Shown here piece by piece: positions 6,525 through 14,810 of a stretch of DNA of 34,725 bases (position 1 is its first letter; each line of letters opens with the position of its first letter). The DNA is taken from the IMG/VR virus record IMGVR_UViG_3300007514_000040, positions 1-34,725 of that record. One strand, written 5' to 3'. The DNA is from a virus. A model generated the notes under the pieces. The model was not told the origin of the DNA. It saw only the letters and a list, made by a program, of their open reading frames with translations, and did no database searches. The translations under genes were made by a program, and so were the position numbers.

Positions 6525-7342
6525 TAAAGTTCCAACACCTTTGGTTTGTAGTCAATCTCTGCTATGAATTTATCAAAGTCAACATCTCCATTAGGATAAA
6601 TGGTAAACATTACTGAACCAATATCAGCAGTAGTGCCTGCCAAACCACCACGAAACAAATGTGAATCAGGATATTTCCATGCGGGTGTTGTACAACCATG
6701 TGTATGTGTGAACTCTACATGTGTAAAGTAATGAACATGACTTCGTACCATAATATCTGCTCTACCTAGTTTATCATGTTGGAAGTGCATACCTACCATC
6801 TCTCTTGCAAGTGCTGTAGTCCTATATGCTTCTGACTTTGAGAAACCAATGTGATGAGTAAAGTTAAATGTTTTACCGTAAATCTTAACAAATGCAAAAT
6901 AATCAGTCTTACCTTCTCCACCGTATGCTTTATACTTTATACAGTCTCTTAGTTTATCTGCCATTATTTCTTCAAAGTTTGTACCATCAACCTGTTCATG
7001 ATAATTAGAACCCCTAAGAATTAACACTTTTTTATATGGTATCATCTCTATGAGTTTCTTAGCGTCATTCATCATATCATCAATGTTTGTTGTCCATGAT
7101 TGTTGTCCTACTTGTTTCACGTTTGCACCATCAATACATTCCCCATTGATAACTAAAAGATCAACACTACCACCTAGAGATTTAATCATATCTTTCCAAG
7201 CCTTGAAGAAAGTCTTCTGCAGTTTGTTTGGTTTGTATGTTGTATTAAGATCAGCAATAACAGGACTTTCAGAACATAATGCAGTAGATGAACCTACATG
7301 TAAATCACTCACAACTAGAACTCTTTTTGCTTTCTTACTCAA
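6524..7342 (-). CDS. calcineurin-like metallophosphoesterase
   Basis: 272 residues, predicted two-metal phosphoesterase acting on DNA, nucleotides or phosphoprotein. Motifs in order: SDLH (D13, H15), NGECIDG (residues 66-72, where GDxxDxG is expected), LRGSNYHE (in place of GNH[DE]), THH at 162-164, and SHVH (201-204) for GHxH. Two motifs depart from consensus, but the metal-ligand order is kept. It lies between the 76-aa gene (8-nt overlap) and the winged-helix gene. Mre11/SbcD-like nuclease function is possible, though no partner ATPase is seen. Confidence 0.7.
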   Translation of the reverse strand: MSKKAKRVLVVSDLHVGSSTALCSESPVIADLNTTYKPNKLQKTFFKAWKDMIKSLGGSVDLLVINGECIDGANVKQVGQQSWTTNIDDMMNDAKKLIEMIPYKKVLILRGSNYHEQVDGTNFEEIMADKLRDCIKYKAYGGEGKTDYFAFVKIYGKTFNFTHHIGFSKSEAYRTTALAREMVGMHFQHDKLGRADIMVRSHVHYFTHVEFTHTHGCTTPAWKYPDSHLFRGGLAGTTADIGSVMFTIYPNGDVDFDKFIAEIDYKPKVLEL

Positions 7343-7565
7343 GGTCTTTCTCCATTTTTTCCCATGCGTTCGTGTCGACTCTTATTGGTTTGAACTCTTT
7401 ATTGGTCATGAACACAGTAGTATTTTCCCAACCTTTGAAAGCATTTTCTAATACAATTCTTGCCTTTTGAACTTCTTCATCAGAGAATCCATCTCCAACT
7501 AGAACAAGTATTCTTTTCATGTCTATATAATCGCCCTGTGGTTTATTAACGTTACTATTGGACAT
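7335..7565 (-). CDS. small protein with Rossmann-like core (76 aa)
   Basis: After a 15-residue polar N-terminus, MKRILVLVGDGFSDEEVQKA looks like a beta-alpha unit. A second ATG at residue 16 is possible. It overlaps the MCM stop by 11 nt and the phosphoesterase start by 8 nt. Not recognised; by position it may assist replication. Confidence 0.5.
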   Translation of the reverse strand: MSNSNVNKPQGDYIDMKRILVLVGDGFSDEEVQKARIVLENAFKGWENTTVFMTNKEFKPIRVDTNAWEKMEKDLE

Positions 7566-9372
7566 ATTCGTACATATCCTCTCCGTCGGCTTCTATTAAT
7601 ATACCTTCCCTTTGAAGAACATTAAGCAAGAACTGTGTTGCTATAACTTCAGTTTTAAACCATTTCTCTCCATCATCAACCATTTTCTCAACCAATTTAG
7701 GTAGGGAGAATCTATTATTAGTATCAGATATTGATTTTATACTCTCTAACACAAAGTCTTTTTTATTCGTGAAAACAGGAATTGTTGAAGCTGTAAACTC
7801 TCCTTGTGTTGACATACCGAAGGTTTCTAAACTATATCTGAATATCCTTATTGCTTCATCAACATCTCTTTCATCTACTTCATCACAAAATCTTAACTTT
7901 GCATGTGCAGTAGCCAATCTAATTAACCCTTCAAACCCCCTCATGTCTATTGCAATAGAATCACTTGGTTGCTCCATAGACCTAAGATTAACAAAGAAAT
8001 TCTCAAGTTTGTCCAATGCCACCTCGTTGAGTTTTGGTTCCTGTCTCTTACAATAGTTAATCAGTTTGGTCATTTCTTCTATTGAAAGAACTTCACAATT
8101 ATTTTTGTTTTGTCTTACTTTGGAAATATGTTTAAGTTTCTTCATATCCATATCTCTGTGTGCAATATCACGAACTAGAAATATCAAGTCAAATCTTGAC
8201 AGTAATGAATCAGGCATGTTGATATTTTGAGAGATGGATAATTTAACGTTATACTTTGAGGTTTTAGGGTTCGCTGCAGCAAGTATGACTGTCTCTGCAG
8301 GCATTGTAAGGTTTGACCCAATCTTGTTTAATGTTGCTGTTTGTTGCTCCATAGCTTCGTGTAATGCAGAACGGTCTTGATCTGCCATCTTGTCAATTTC
8401 ATCAATACATACACACCCACCACTACATAAAACAACCGGACCGGCTTTTATCACATTACGACCATCTGCTAATTTATCAACACCCATGACTAATCCCGCT
8501 GCTGAAGCAGAACGACCAAGTGCATACGCTGACTTGTTTGTAATCTTTAATACATATTTCAACAATCTGGACTTTGCTGTACTAGGGTCGCCAACCAATA
8601 ATGTGTTAATGTCGCCCCGTAGATCCCCAATACGTGATCCACTTACAAGGCTTAGAATTAAGGCTTCTTTCTCTTCCTTCAACCCGTAAATCTCTGGGGC
8701 GAAAGAATCAGTAAGTTTTGTGATCCAATCATCATTTAACATTTCTTTGAACTTTACTATTTCCTCTTCGGTTGGTAGTATGTCTTTACCCTCATCTATG
8801 GATTTTATATCCGCTACATCAAAAACAATACGATTAGTTGTTTTTTTCTTTACCGCTCTGAAAATACCACTAAGTATTTTATCCTGACCAATGTACACAT
8901 TCTTTGCATTATCTCCTGTAACTATTGCTTCAAGTGTCATGGGTGTCATATTAGAAGCCTGATCGAATGGTTCTTGAATGATTAATGACCTGATAAGTTT
9001 AACTTTACATAACGCTTCCATACGTTGCATTTTAACACTACAATCATTACACTTTGGAGCTTCAGGAACTTCTCTATTTTCATCAGCTTTAAACTCTATT
9101 TGACTGTTACAAATACGACATTGATAAACAACTAACTCATCAAAGTTTTCCAAGTCGCCCCTTGCAATAATTCTTGCTTGGAATGAACCTTGTTTGTTAT
9201 GCCATGTTTCATCATACTCGTTCATTTTCATATTGATAGGGTCGAATGGTCTAGAACTATCCCATTCATCTGTAACTTCAATACAATAATGACCTAATGC
9301 TTTACACTCTACAATTTCAAGTTTGTTATCTCCTTTGAAATGTTTACCACATTCAGTACAAAACCTATGCAA
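7555..9372 (-). CDS. mcm: MCM replicative helicase
   Basis: 605 residues. The hexameric 3'-5' DNA helicase of archaeal replication, here virus-encoded. N-terminal zinc sites (C5/C8 with C23/C30; C85/C88 with C108/C111) precede the AAA+ core. Walker A is GDPSTAKS at 261-268, Walker B CIDEID at 322-327, sensor 1 ILAAANP around N368, and the arginine finger is in LLSRFDLIF (R393). A winged-helix-like region closes the C-terminus. The start is TTG at 9372, overlapping the upstream RHH stop by 8 nt. No DNA polymerase or primase is seen in the window, so host enzymes may be used. Confidence 0.95.
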   Translation of the reverse strand: MHRFCTECGKHFKGDNKLEIVECKALGHYCIEVTDEWDSSRPFDPINMKMNEYDETWHNKQGSFQARIIARGDLENFDELVVYQCRICNSQIEFKADENREVPEAPKCNDCSVKMQRMEALCKVKLIRSLIIQEPFDQASNMTPMTLEAIVTGDNAKNVYIGQDKILSGIFRAVKKKTTNRIVFDVADIKSIDEGKDILPTEEEIVKFKEMLNDDWITKLTDSFAPEIYGLKEEKEALILSLVSGSRIGDLRGDINTLLVGDPSTAKSRLLKYVLKITNKSAYALGRSASAAGLVMGVDKLADGRNVIKAGPVVLCSGGCVCIDEIDKMADQDRSALHEAMEQQTATLNKIGSNLTMPAETVILAAANPKTSKYNVKLSISQNINMPDSLLSRFDLIFLVRDIAHRDMDMKKLKHISKVRQNKNNCEVLSIEEMTKLINYCKRQEPKLNEVALDKLENFFVNLRSMEQPSDSIAIDMRGFEGLIRLATAHAKLRFCDEVDERDVDEAIRIFRYSLETFGMSTQGEFTASTIPVFTNKKDFVLESIKSISDTNNRFSLPKLVEKMVDDGEKWFKTEVIATQFLLNVLQREGILIEADGEDMYEYVQ

Positions 9373-9601
9373 TATTTTCTACCTCACTCACAATTCTCTT
9401 AATCTGATTTAGTATATTAGCGTTTTGCTTACAAGCAATTTTTATTGCAACAGGATCAATGGTTGAATCTTTGCATAACATTTTTAATGCACGTTTTATT
9501 ATTACTGATTTTGAACAATCAAATTGTGTTGCTAAATCATCTATAATTTCTAATAAGTATTTATCCTTACTTGGAATTGAGAATGAAATTATTATTGCCA
9601 T
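9365..9601 (-). CDS. ribbon-helix-helix DNA-binding protein (78 aa)
   Basis: Starts MAIIISFSIPSKDKYLLEII. A short strand, then two helices (LLEIIDDLATQF and CSKSVIIKRALKMLC), the arrangement of RHH/CopG-type repressors. Likely a dimeric transcription regulator of the replication genes, since it is directly upstream of and overlapping mcm. The start at 9601 was preferred to 9607 because it begins at the strand. Confidence 0.65.
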   Translation of the reverse strand: MAIIISFSIPSKDKYLLEIIDDLATQFDCSKSVIIKRALKMLCKDSTIDPVAIKIACKQNANILNQIKRIVSEVENIA

Positions 9602-9619
9602 TAACAATAGTTAATAGTA

Positions 9620-9814
9620 TTAGACATTAATATATTTTTTCCTATTTGAAGCGCGTTTTGGTTTAGTCCTTAATATAGTAGAACAACAATGACAACGAAT
9701 AGATGGTAATTCAATCCATGCTTCACAAACAGTACAACGACCATAAAGATCATAAATTCTTAGATGTTTATGTGATGGTGTTGATTGATCACAAAGTCCT
9801 TTACAATAGCGCAT
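9620..9814 (-). CDS. double zinc-knuckle protein (64 aa)
   Basis: Starts MRYCKGLCDQST, then CTVCEAW and CHCCSTIL, with a basic C-terminal tail (RTKPKRASNRKKY). Several CxxC-type pairs suggest one or two zinc sites and nucleic acid binding. TTTATAAA lies about 10 bp before the ATG, too close for a leaderless TATA box; AT-rich sequence further up could serve. Confidence 0.65.
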   Translation of the reverse strand: MRYCKGLCDQSTPSHKHLRIYDLYGRCTVCEAWIELPSIRCHCCSTILRTKPKRASNRKKYINV

Positions 9815-9852
9815 GGTTTATAAAGGGGGTACCAATTTATTAATACTGATGT

Positions 9853-10293
9853 TTAAATCCACTTTGTCAACTCTTGATCCAAATACTCTTCGACACTCTG
9901 CTTCCTTTCTTTTATATCTGCTAGATTCACTACTATAAGTTTCATATGTGCGTCTCTATACAATCTATTCCTCTCAACTGTCTTTGCTACCTTTCTATCG
10001 TGAACCGCACCATCTATCTCTATAATGACTAATCCGCATGTTTTATACCATAGAATAATATCAGGATTCTTAACTATATACCTCTCTGCTTCTTCTTTGG
10101 TAACCGAATCAGTCCATTTATGCAGGCGTTCTTTCTCCTTATCAAAGAGTAAATACCACTCTATTTTTATCCATCTTATCTTCCACTTTTTATAGATATA
10201 CCTTTTGACATTAACTAAAGTTTCAATATCTGATTGTGCATTTTGTTTGGTTCTTTGACCAAAATTAATACCGCCTTGTTTTCCTCTAGGCAA
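9853..10293 (-). CDS. PD-(D/E)XK-type endonuclease-like protein (146 aa)
   Basis: The core reads KNPDIILWYKTCGLVIIEID, then GAVHD, followed by ERNRLYRDAHMKLIVVN. This is a PD...ExD arrangement with a trailing His and Arg, like Vsr/DUF559-type nucleases. Here the ExK Lys is replaced by Asp. It may be a repair or nicking endonuclease; substrate unknown. The start is TTG (TTGCCTAGAGG), overlapping the stop of the 31-aa zinc finger gene by 8 nt. Confidence 0.6.
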   Translation of the reverse strand: MPRGKQGGINFGQRTKQNAQSDIETLVNVKRYIYKKWKIRWIKIEWYLLFDKEKERLHKWTDSVTKEEAERYIVKNPDIILWYKTCGLVIIEIDGAVHDRKVAKTVERNRLYRDAHMKLIVVNLADIKERKQSVEEYLDQELTKWI

Positions 10294-10381
10294 ATTCGTG
10301 TTCCTCGCATAATTCTATTGAGCGTTGGTGTCGTGTGAAGAGTTGTTTTTTACAAACTCTGCATAGTATTTTGTTACGCAT
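10286..10381 (-). CDS. zinc-finger micro-protein (31 aa)
   Basis: Starts MRNKILCRVCKKQLFTRHQR and ends ELCEEHEFA: C-x2-C near the start and C-x2-H near the end, one treble-clef-like knuckle. The ATG directly follows an AT-rich repeat (TTATTAATTATTAATTATTA) that could hold its promoter. It overlaps the TTG start of the nuclease. It may be the first gene of the replication block that runs to mcm. Confidence 0.65.
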   Translation of the reverse strand: MRNKILCRVCKKQLFTRHQRSIELCEEHEFA

Positions 10382-10403
10382 TAATAATTAATAATTAATA
10401 ATC

Positions 10404-10583
10404 CTAATAAACCTTAGATAGACTTATATTGAACACTAACGTAATAGTATTGTTCGGATTCCGAGAGTCTTGACAACAAGGTAAACACTCGGAATTTGGA
10501 CTAACAAAAATGTTGGGCGGACACATCATTTTGTTCTCACTCATTGGCTGTCGTGGTTTTGTTTTCCATAGTCCGCCTAACAT
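10404..10583 (-). CDS. possible Cys-containing protein (59 aa)
   Basis: Starts MLGGLWKTKPRQPMSENKMM and contains CPP...CLPCCQD. Its ATG overlaps the previous stop (ATGTTAG), as in neighbouring gene pairs, which supports it. Against it, the same DNA carries long inverted repeats and could instead encode a structured RNA. Not recognised. Confidence 0.4.
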   Translation of the reverse strand: MLGGLWKTKPRQPMSENKMMCPPNIFVSPNSECLPCCQDSRNPNNTITLVFNISLSKVY

Positions 10584-10590
10584 ATTTTTG
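10458..10590. repeat. two inverted repeats, possible structured RNA or control region
   Basis: Repeat 1: ATTCCGAG (10458-10465) and CTCGGAAT (10488-10495), an 8-bp perfect stem. Repeat 2: CAAAAATGTTGGGCGGAC (10505-10522) and GTCCGCCTAACATATTTTTG (10571-10590), pairing over about 18 positions with one mismatch and a 2-nt bulge, and a 48-nt loop. The region lies between the tail-fibre block and the replication block. Confidence 0.6.
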
Positions 10591-10723
10591 TCATAGCCAT
10601 GTTTGGATTATAACATTCTTTTGCGGTAGTTATATCAACGTCCGACGCAATAAACAGATGGAGTGCAAATACCCCTAAACCTGATAATAATAGGATAATT
10701 CCTAACCTTTTAGAGTGATCCAT
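10577..10723 (-). CDS. small secreted or membrane-anchored protein (48 aa)
   Basis: Starts MDHSKRLGIILLLSGLGVFA, a short basic N-terminus and a hydrophobic helix typical of a signal anchor, followed by a 25-residue outside domain with two Cys (KECYNPNM, KIC). Overlaps the fibre-like gene by 14 nt. Function unknown; possibly virion-membrane or cell-surface related. Confidence 0.6.
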   Translation of the reverse strand: MDHSKRLGIILLLSGLGVFALHLFIASDVDITTAKECYNPNMAMTKIC

Positions 10724-11327
10724 TTTGGTGCAACTCGTTCACTTGGACTACAAATAAATCTCCAGAACTTAATGTAAAATCGGTAAATACTACTCTTGCG
10801 TGCATGATACCACTTGTTGCAGCAGTAAATAACCCTGCTTCTTTAATTGTTAATGGAACACCACTTATATGAGAATCTTGCCATAACATTCCATATTTTG
10901 CAGTTTGGTTTACTACCTTACGCTGTCCTGCTGAAGCTAATGCTCGTCTTGCATAAGAACCACCTGAATCTTCTGAACCCAATGTTGTTTGTGATTCTGC
11001 TTCTGCTACTGATGAAGTTCCAATTCCTACATGAGTTACTGACGTTGAGGTTTCTCCCGTATCTCTCTTTGCTGATTCTGCTAATCCTGTTGTTGTTAAA
11101 ATATTATTTGCTATGTCAACTTGAGTTGGAAGTACGGTCTTTCTAGGATTTCCTTCACAGTCTAAAATTTCTCGTAATAATTTTTCATGGTTATCTACTA
11201 TGTGCGTAGGATTTTTTGCAAAGTCAACTTCGTCTTCTCTCCACTTTGTAATTATCCAATTATCAGTTTGTAAGTTAACATGACGAGATACCCCCCCTGC
11301 TAACTTTTCGAGATCAATCAGTTCCAT
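10710..11327 (-). CDS. tail fibre / baseplate-associated protein (205 aa)
   Basis: Pattern typical of phage fibre-attachment proteins: a middle region with VTHVGIGTSSVAEAESQTTL, then KEAGLFTAATSGIMHARVVF and TLSSGDLFVVQV. Such proteins give virions their adsorption apparatus. It overlaps the upstream fibre gene by 14 nt. The GGG GGG GTA codons near residue 12 (GGV) form one of the five G7 tracts. Exact position in the virion unknown. Confidence 0.6.
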   Translation of the reverse strand: MELIDLEKLAGGVSRHVNLQTDNWIITKWREDEVDFAKNPTHIVDNHEKLLREILDCEGNPRKTVLPTQVDIANNILTTTGLAESAKRDTGETSTSVTHVGIGTSSVAEAESQTTLGSEDSGGSYARRALASAGQRKVVNQTAKYGMLWQDSHISGVPLTIKEAGLFTAATSGIMHARVVFTDFTLSSGDLFVVQVNELHQNGSL

Positions 11328-12381
11328 ATACTGTTATCTCCGAACCTTCTGCAAAACTTCCTGTTCCACTATTGTTTGCTTGTATTGATGTTATAGCATT
11401 ACTTGTGTTAGCCCATTTACCTATAATTTCTTTTCTTTCAGGTGCATTACCAGCTCCACTTGCCACTTCCATTCCCTCTGATATGAATAATTTTTCTTTA
11501 TCGGCTATGTTGATTATATGAATATTTGCAAATACATTACCTGTTACTGTACCTGTTAAATTATCTGTATTTGTAATACTTACATTTGTTGAATCACTAC
11601 CACCATTTACATTTTCTCTTATTCCATAATTACCACCTGTGTCTCCATTAAATGTTAAATTACAGTTTATTGTACCACCTGTGCCTATACCTTTAACTTG
11701 AACAAGTAAGTGTTTTTTTTCTTCCATTCCTGAAACCAACATTGTATCACTTGAGTTAGTCATTGTTGTTGTACCATTATAAAATTTTATGTTTTCAACT
11801 TCCCAAGTATGATTTCCTGTATGATCTCCTGTACCCGAACCAATGTATGATAGTCCACCTATTGTGCTTGAAGTGATAGATTGTGTAACTGAACCACCTG
11901 ATCCTGCGTCCCTATCTGATGATGATGTTGACATTACAACTTTAAATGATGTGTCAGAAAGACGTGTCAGTCTTCCATAATATTTTGTACCCTGTGTATT
12001 TGCTGTCCAACCTTGAGCTGTATGTGTTGTACCTTCTTTCTTAAAGAGATTGAAATTTGTATCTTGATATGCTCCTATTGTGTCGTTATCACTACTATCT
12101 GCAGGAGCATTTGTATTCTCACTTACATATATTGGTCTTGCATTATTACCACCACTTGATGTTCTTGTAAATTCAAAATCAAGAATCCAATTTGAAGCGT
12201 GTGATGTAAAACCCAATGCTTTGTAAACTCTTGCGTTTGCAGTAGCACCAGCTCCTGTTATTTTACCATTACTGTCTATAGTGATACCTGTTCCAACTTG
12301 TGTCCAACTTGTGTTATTTGTTGCTTCAAAATCTGGAGTTCTTGCTCCAATTTTTTTTGAACCTAATTTCTCCCAACCCAT
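11314..12381 (-). CDS. tail fibre-like protein with one copy of a repeated domain (355 aa)
   Basis: The N-terminal 200 residues look like a LamG/jelly-roll beta sandwich (W-rich strands, GLSYIGSGTGDHTGN). The C-terminal ~135 residues are one copy of a domain found twice in the next protein up: FNGDTGGNYGIREN, EKLFISEG, GAGNAPERKE, GKWANTS, then GSFAEGSEITVYG. Likely a receptor-binding virion protein. The ATG overlaps the upstream stop in a TAATG. Confidence 0.65.
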   Translation of the reverse strand: MGWEKLGSKKIGARTPDFEATNNTSWTQVGTGITIDSNGKITGAGATANARVYKALGFTSHASNWILDFEFTRTSSGGNNARPIYVSENTNAPADSSDNDTIGAYQDTNFNLFKKEGTTHTAQGWTANTQGTKYYGRLTRLSDTSFKVVMSTSSSDRDAGSGGSVTQSITSSTIGGLSYIGSGTGDHTGNHTWEVENIKFYNGTTTMTNSSDTMLVSGMEEKKHLLVQVKGIGTGGTINCNLTFNGDTGGNYGIRENVNGGSDSTNVSITNTDNLTGTVTGNVFANIHIINIADKEKLFISEGMEVASGAGNAPERKEIIGKWANTSNAITSIQANNSGTGSFAEGSEITVYGTD

Positions 12382-14165
12382 TAGTCAAAACCCCATACTT
12401 TAATTGAACTTCCACTACCAAAGTTACCTGAATAACCATCTCCACCTGTTACACGAATAGAAGATATTTGAGCTGATGTGTTTGCCCATTTGCCAACCTG
12501 TTCTCGTCTATGTCCTGCATTACCAGCTCCAGAACCTGTCTTGTTAAGATACCATTCCATAATACATAATTTTTCTTGGTCTTGTTTATTAATTATAAAT
12601 ATATTACCAAACCATTCTGATCCTGCTGCAGCACTACCTAATGTATCAATAAATATTTCATCATCACTTGCGATTGTAGAATCAGTACCACCATTATCAT
12701 TTCTTCTATAAGTATAATTAGTACCTGTATCAGAGTTAAATTCTATACCTACACCTATTGCGTCGTCTTTTACCATGCGTATCTGACACCAAAGATATTT
12801 TTTAGCTGTGAAAGAAGCTGTTAATGTCGATCCTGCACTACCTAAACTATCACTACTTAATTCTGCCCAAACATTTCCACCTTCAGTATCATCTGGATCA
12901 TAACCTAATACTACAACTTCTGAACCTGCACCAAAGTCGCCTGTTCCATCATTATAAACATTGACACTTTTTATTTCATCTGCTGTGTTTGCCCACTTTG
13001 CAAAATGCTCATCTCTTTTAGGTGCGTTTCCTGCTCCTGCACCACCATCTGCTTCAACGTCATGACAAATAAATAATTTTTCTTGAGTTGGAATAGTAGA
13101 TACAAAAGTTGTGCTAAATGCTTTAGCGTCTCCACCACCATGATAAAAGTCTAATCTATTGGTACTTGTCAATGTTGCGTCAGTACCACCATTTTGTGAT
13201 GTTCTTATTGCATAATTATTACCTGAATCACTATTGAATCTATATCTTGACCTACAATTTCCTGATGGTATTTTATGCTCTAATATCATCATGTATGGTT
13301 TTGCTGTCAAATCTGCTACTACAGGTGCAACATTATTATAATATTTAAGTTCTGTAAGATGTCCTGCAACGGCATAAGAACTGTTACCCCATTGATCTTC
13401 ACTAGACCAAATACCAAAGTATTTTATTGGATCTCCTGTACCGTTTGCCCAATCTGTACCAAGATCCCAAGTTTTATCTACTCGTAAAGTACCATTATAA
13501 CTATCTGTCCATACCTTTACTGTTACATTAGCACCATCTCTTGAAATTTCAATATAATACCATTCTTCTGCGTTATCTCCTGAAACTGTATATTGTGTTC
13601 CTGAATCATCTCCTTCACTTCCATTATCACAATGCCAAGCTCTGACTGCAGAACCACCTGTTGTATTGTAGAAATTAACTCCTATTGCATTATCGCCTGC
13701 TGCTACTGCTTTATATTTGTTATTTGTGCTAACATCTGTTCGTGAAAATGATGACAAGAGAAAGCCAGCGTGAGACCATCTTGAATCATTACCATATAAC
13801 TCTGTAAAATTAATTTTAAATCTAACTGACCATTTAGATGTATTAAATGCAGCATTTATTCCTGTTGAACTTGTAAGGTCTCTAGTCATAGCTGACCACG
13901 TATTATTTTGTTGATGGCTAAATTCTAATCTATCAGTAGTAGCATTAAATTTCTGCCATTGGTTACTTGATTCTTCACTTGAATCATAATCACTTGCAAG
14001 GTTTTGTGTAAAGTCCTCTGTCCATGTGTGATCTGCTGCTTCTCCTGTAACATCTATATTATCTGAAGTACCTGTTAATGTTTTTCTTCCAAGTTCTATC
14101 CATTGTAATCCTGCTGCTGCTGCTCCACCAAGCCAATAGCCTGTGGCTAAATTACCCCAAACCAT
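12381..14165 (-). CDS. tail fibre-like protein with two copies of the repeated domain (594 aa)
   Basis: Residues about 1-285 form a large beta-rich LamG-like domain (many W, GIWSSEDQWGNSS). Two tandem copies of a ~130-residue domain follow, at about 290-425 and 450-594, each with FNSD(S/T)G, NGGTD, EKL(F/C)I, GAGNA, KWANT and ending in a V(L/W)G(Y/F)D strand. Copies are clearly diverged. Very low Lys/Arg content fits a secreted virion surface. Probable host-recognition fibre. Confidence 0.65.
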   Translation of the reverse strand: MVWGNLATGYWLGGAAAAGLQWIELGRKTLTGTSDNIDVTGEAADHTWTEDFTQNLASDYDSSEESSNQWQKFNATTDRLEFSHQQNNTWSAMTRDLTSSTGINAAFNTSKWSVRFKINFTELYGNDSRWSHAGFLLSSFSRTDVSTNNKYKAVAAGDNAIGVNFYNTTGGSAVRAWHCDNGSEGDDSGTQYTVSGDNAEEWYYIEISRDGANVTVKVWTDSYNGTLRVDKTWDLGTDWANGTGDPIKYFGIWSSEDQWGNSSYAVAGHLTELKYYNNVAPVVADLTAKPYMMILEHKIPSGNCRSRYRFNSDSGNNYAIRTSQNGGTDATLTSTNRLDFYHGGGDAKAFSTTFVSTIPTQEKLFICHDVEADGGAGAGNAPKRDEHFAKWANTADEIKSVNVYNDGTGDFGAGSEVVVLGYDPDDTEGGNVWAELSSDSLGSAGSTLTASFTAKKYLWCQIRMVKDDAIGVGIEFNSDTGTNYTYRRNDNGGTDSTIASDDEIFIDTLGSAAAGSEWFGNIFIINKQDQEKLCIMEWYLNKTGSGAGNAGHRREQVGKWANTSAQISSIRVTGGDGYSGNFGSGSSIKVWGFD

Positions 14166-14166
14166 T

Positions 14167-14775
14167 TTAAGCAGTCCTATATCCTTCTATCTTTACTTTA
14201 AGTCCTTTTCCTGCTGTAGATGATCCAATCTGATCAATGTCAACAGTTATTTCTGCGTCAGAAGCTAAAGCAGTATCAGATATGACTGCTGCACTTGCTG
14301 CTGTGGTTGAAGTTTTTTCTGAAGCGTCAATCGATAATTTTGTTGAAAGTATGGTTGATCCTGCTTCGTTAATATCTACAATAATCGTACTTCCTACGGG
14401 AGCTGTTTGACATGAAGCACTTACACCTGTTACTGTCATAGCGAAAGGCATACGGAACGAAACTTTTCCTGTACCAACTGTGAGGTCAGAAGTCTCATCT
14501 GAACAAGCCAATAATATGACTTCATTAAATACGTTAGCATGAACATCTCTGTCAGGCATATTCAATACTCTAGTTTGTGAAGCACTAACTGTGCCTGCGT
14601 CTATTCTTACTCGTTTAGTTGTAGTTGAAGGATCTGTAATTACAATATCATCATCTTTAATATAGGCAATTTCTGAACCACCACCGTTTAACCAATTACC
14701 AATTTTGTTTAATGCAGTACCACCGAATTTGGTACTTGTAGAAGCCGAATCCCCTGAAATAGTATCAAAGACCAT
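14167..14775 (-). CDS. virion fibre/decoration protein, paralogue of 1560-2057 (202 aa)
   Basis: An N-terminal region (MVFDTISGDSASTSTKFGGT ... DDDIVITDPSTTTKRVRID) resembles phage fibre trunk segments. The C-terminal ~115 residues are homologous to the protein at 1560-2057 (LLACSDETSDLTVGTGKV, VDINEAGSTI, VDIDQIGSSTAGKGLKV). A late-type TACTTCTC element sits exactly 35 bp before the ATG, so this gene likely starts its own late transcript covering the fibre block. Confidence 0.65.
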   Translation of the reverse strand: MVFDTISGDSASTSTKFGGTALNKIGNWLNGGGSEIAYIKDDDIVITDPSTTTKRVRIDAGTVSASQTRVLNMPDRDVHANVFNEVILLACSDETSDLTVGTGKVSFRMPFAMTVTGVSASCQTAPVGSTIIVDINEAGSTILSTKLSIDASEKTSTTAASAAVISDTALASDAEITVDIDQIGSSTAGKGLKVKIEGYRTA

Positions 14776-14802
14776 AATGTATTATCCCATATAAATTAAA
14801 AA

Positions 14803-14810
14803 GAGAAGTA
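14803..14810 (-). promoter_or_regulatory. late-promoter-like element TACTTCTC
   Basis: TACTTCTC at -35 from the ATG at 14775, followed by TTTTTAATTTAT in TATA-box position. It touches the upstream stop codon. One of nine such elements in the structural block. Confidence 0.6.

Noticed and set aside
7050-8689. Several + strand ORFs of 95-133 codons opposite the phosphoesterase and mcm
   Set aside because: No motifs, no promoters and full overlap with well-supported genes on the other strand.
10452-10465. GTTCGGATTCC resembling a tRNA T-loop
   Set aside because: No acceptor, D or anticodon arms can be placed around it; no tRNA gene was found in the window.
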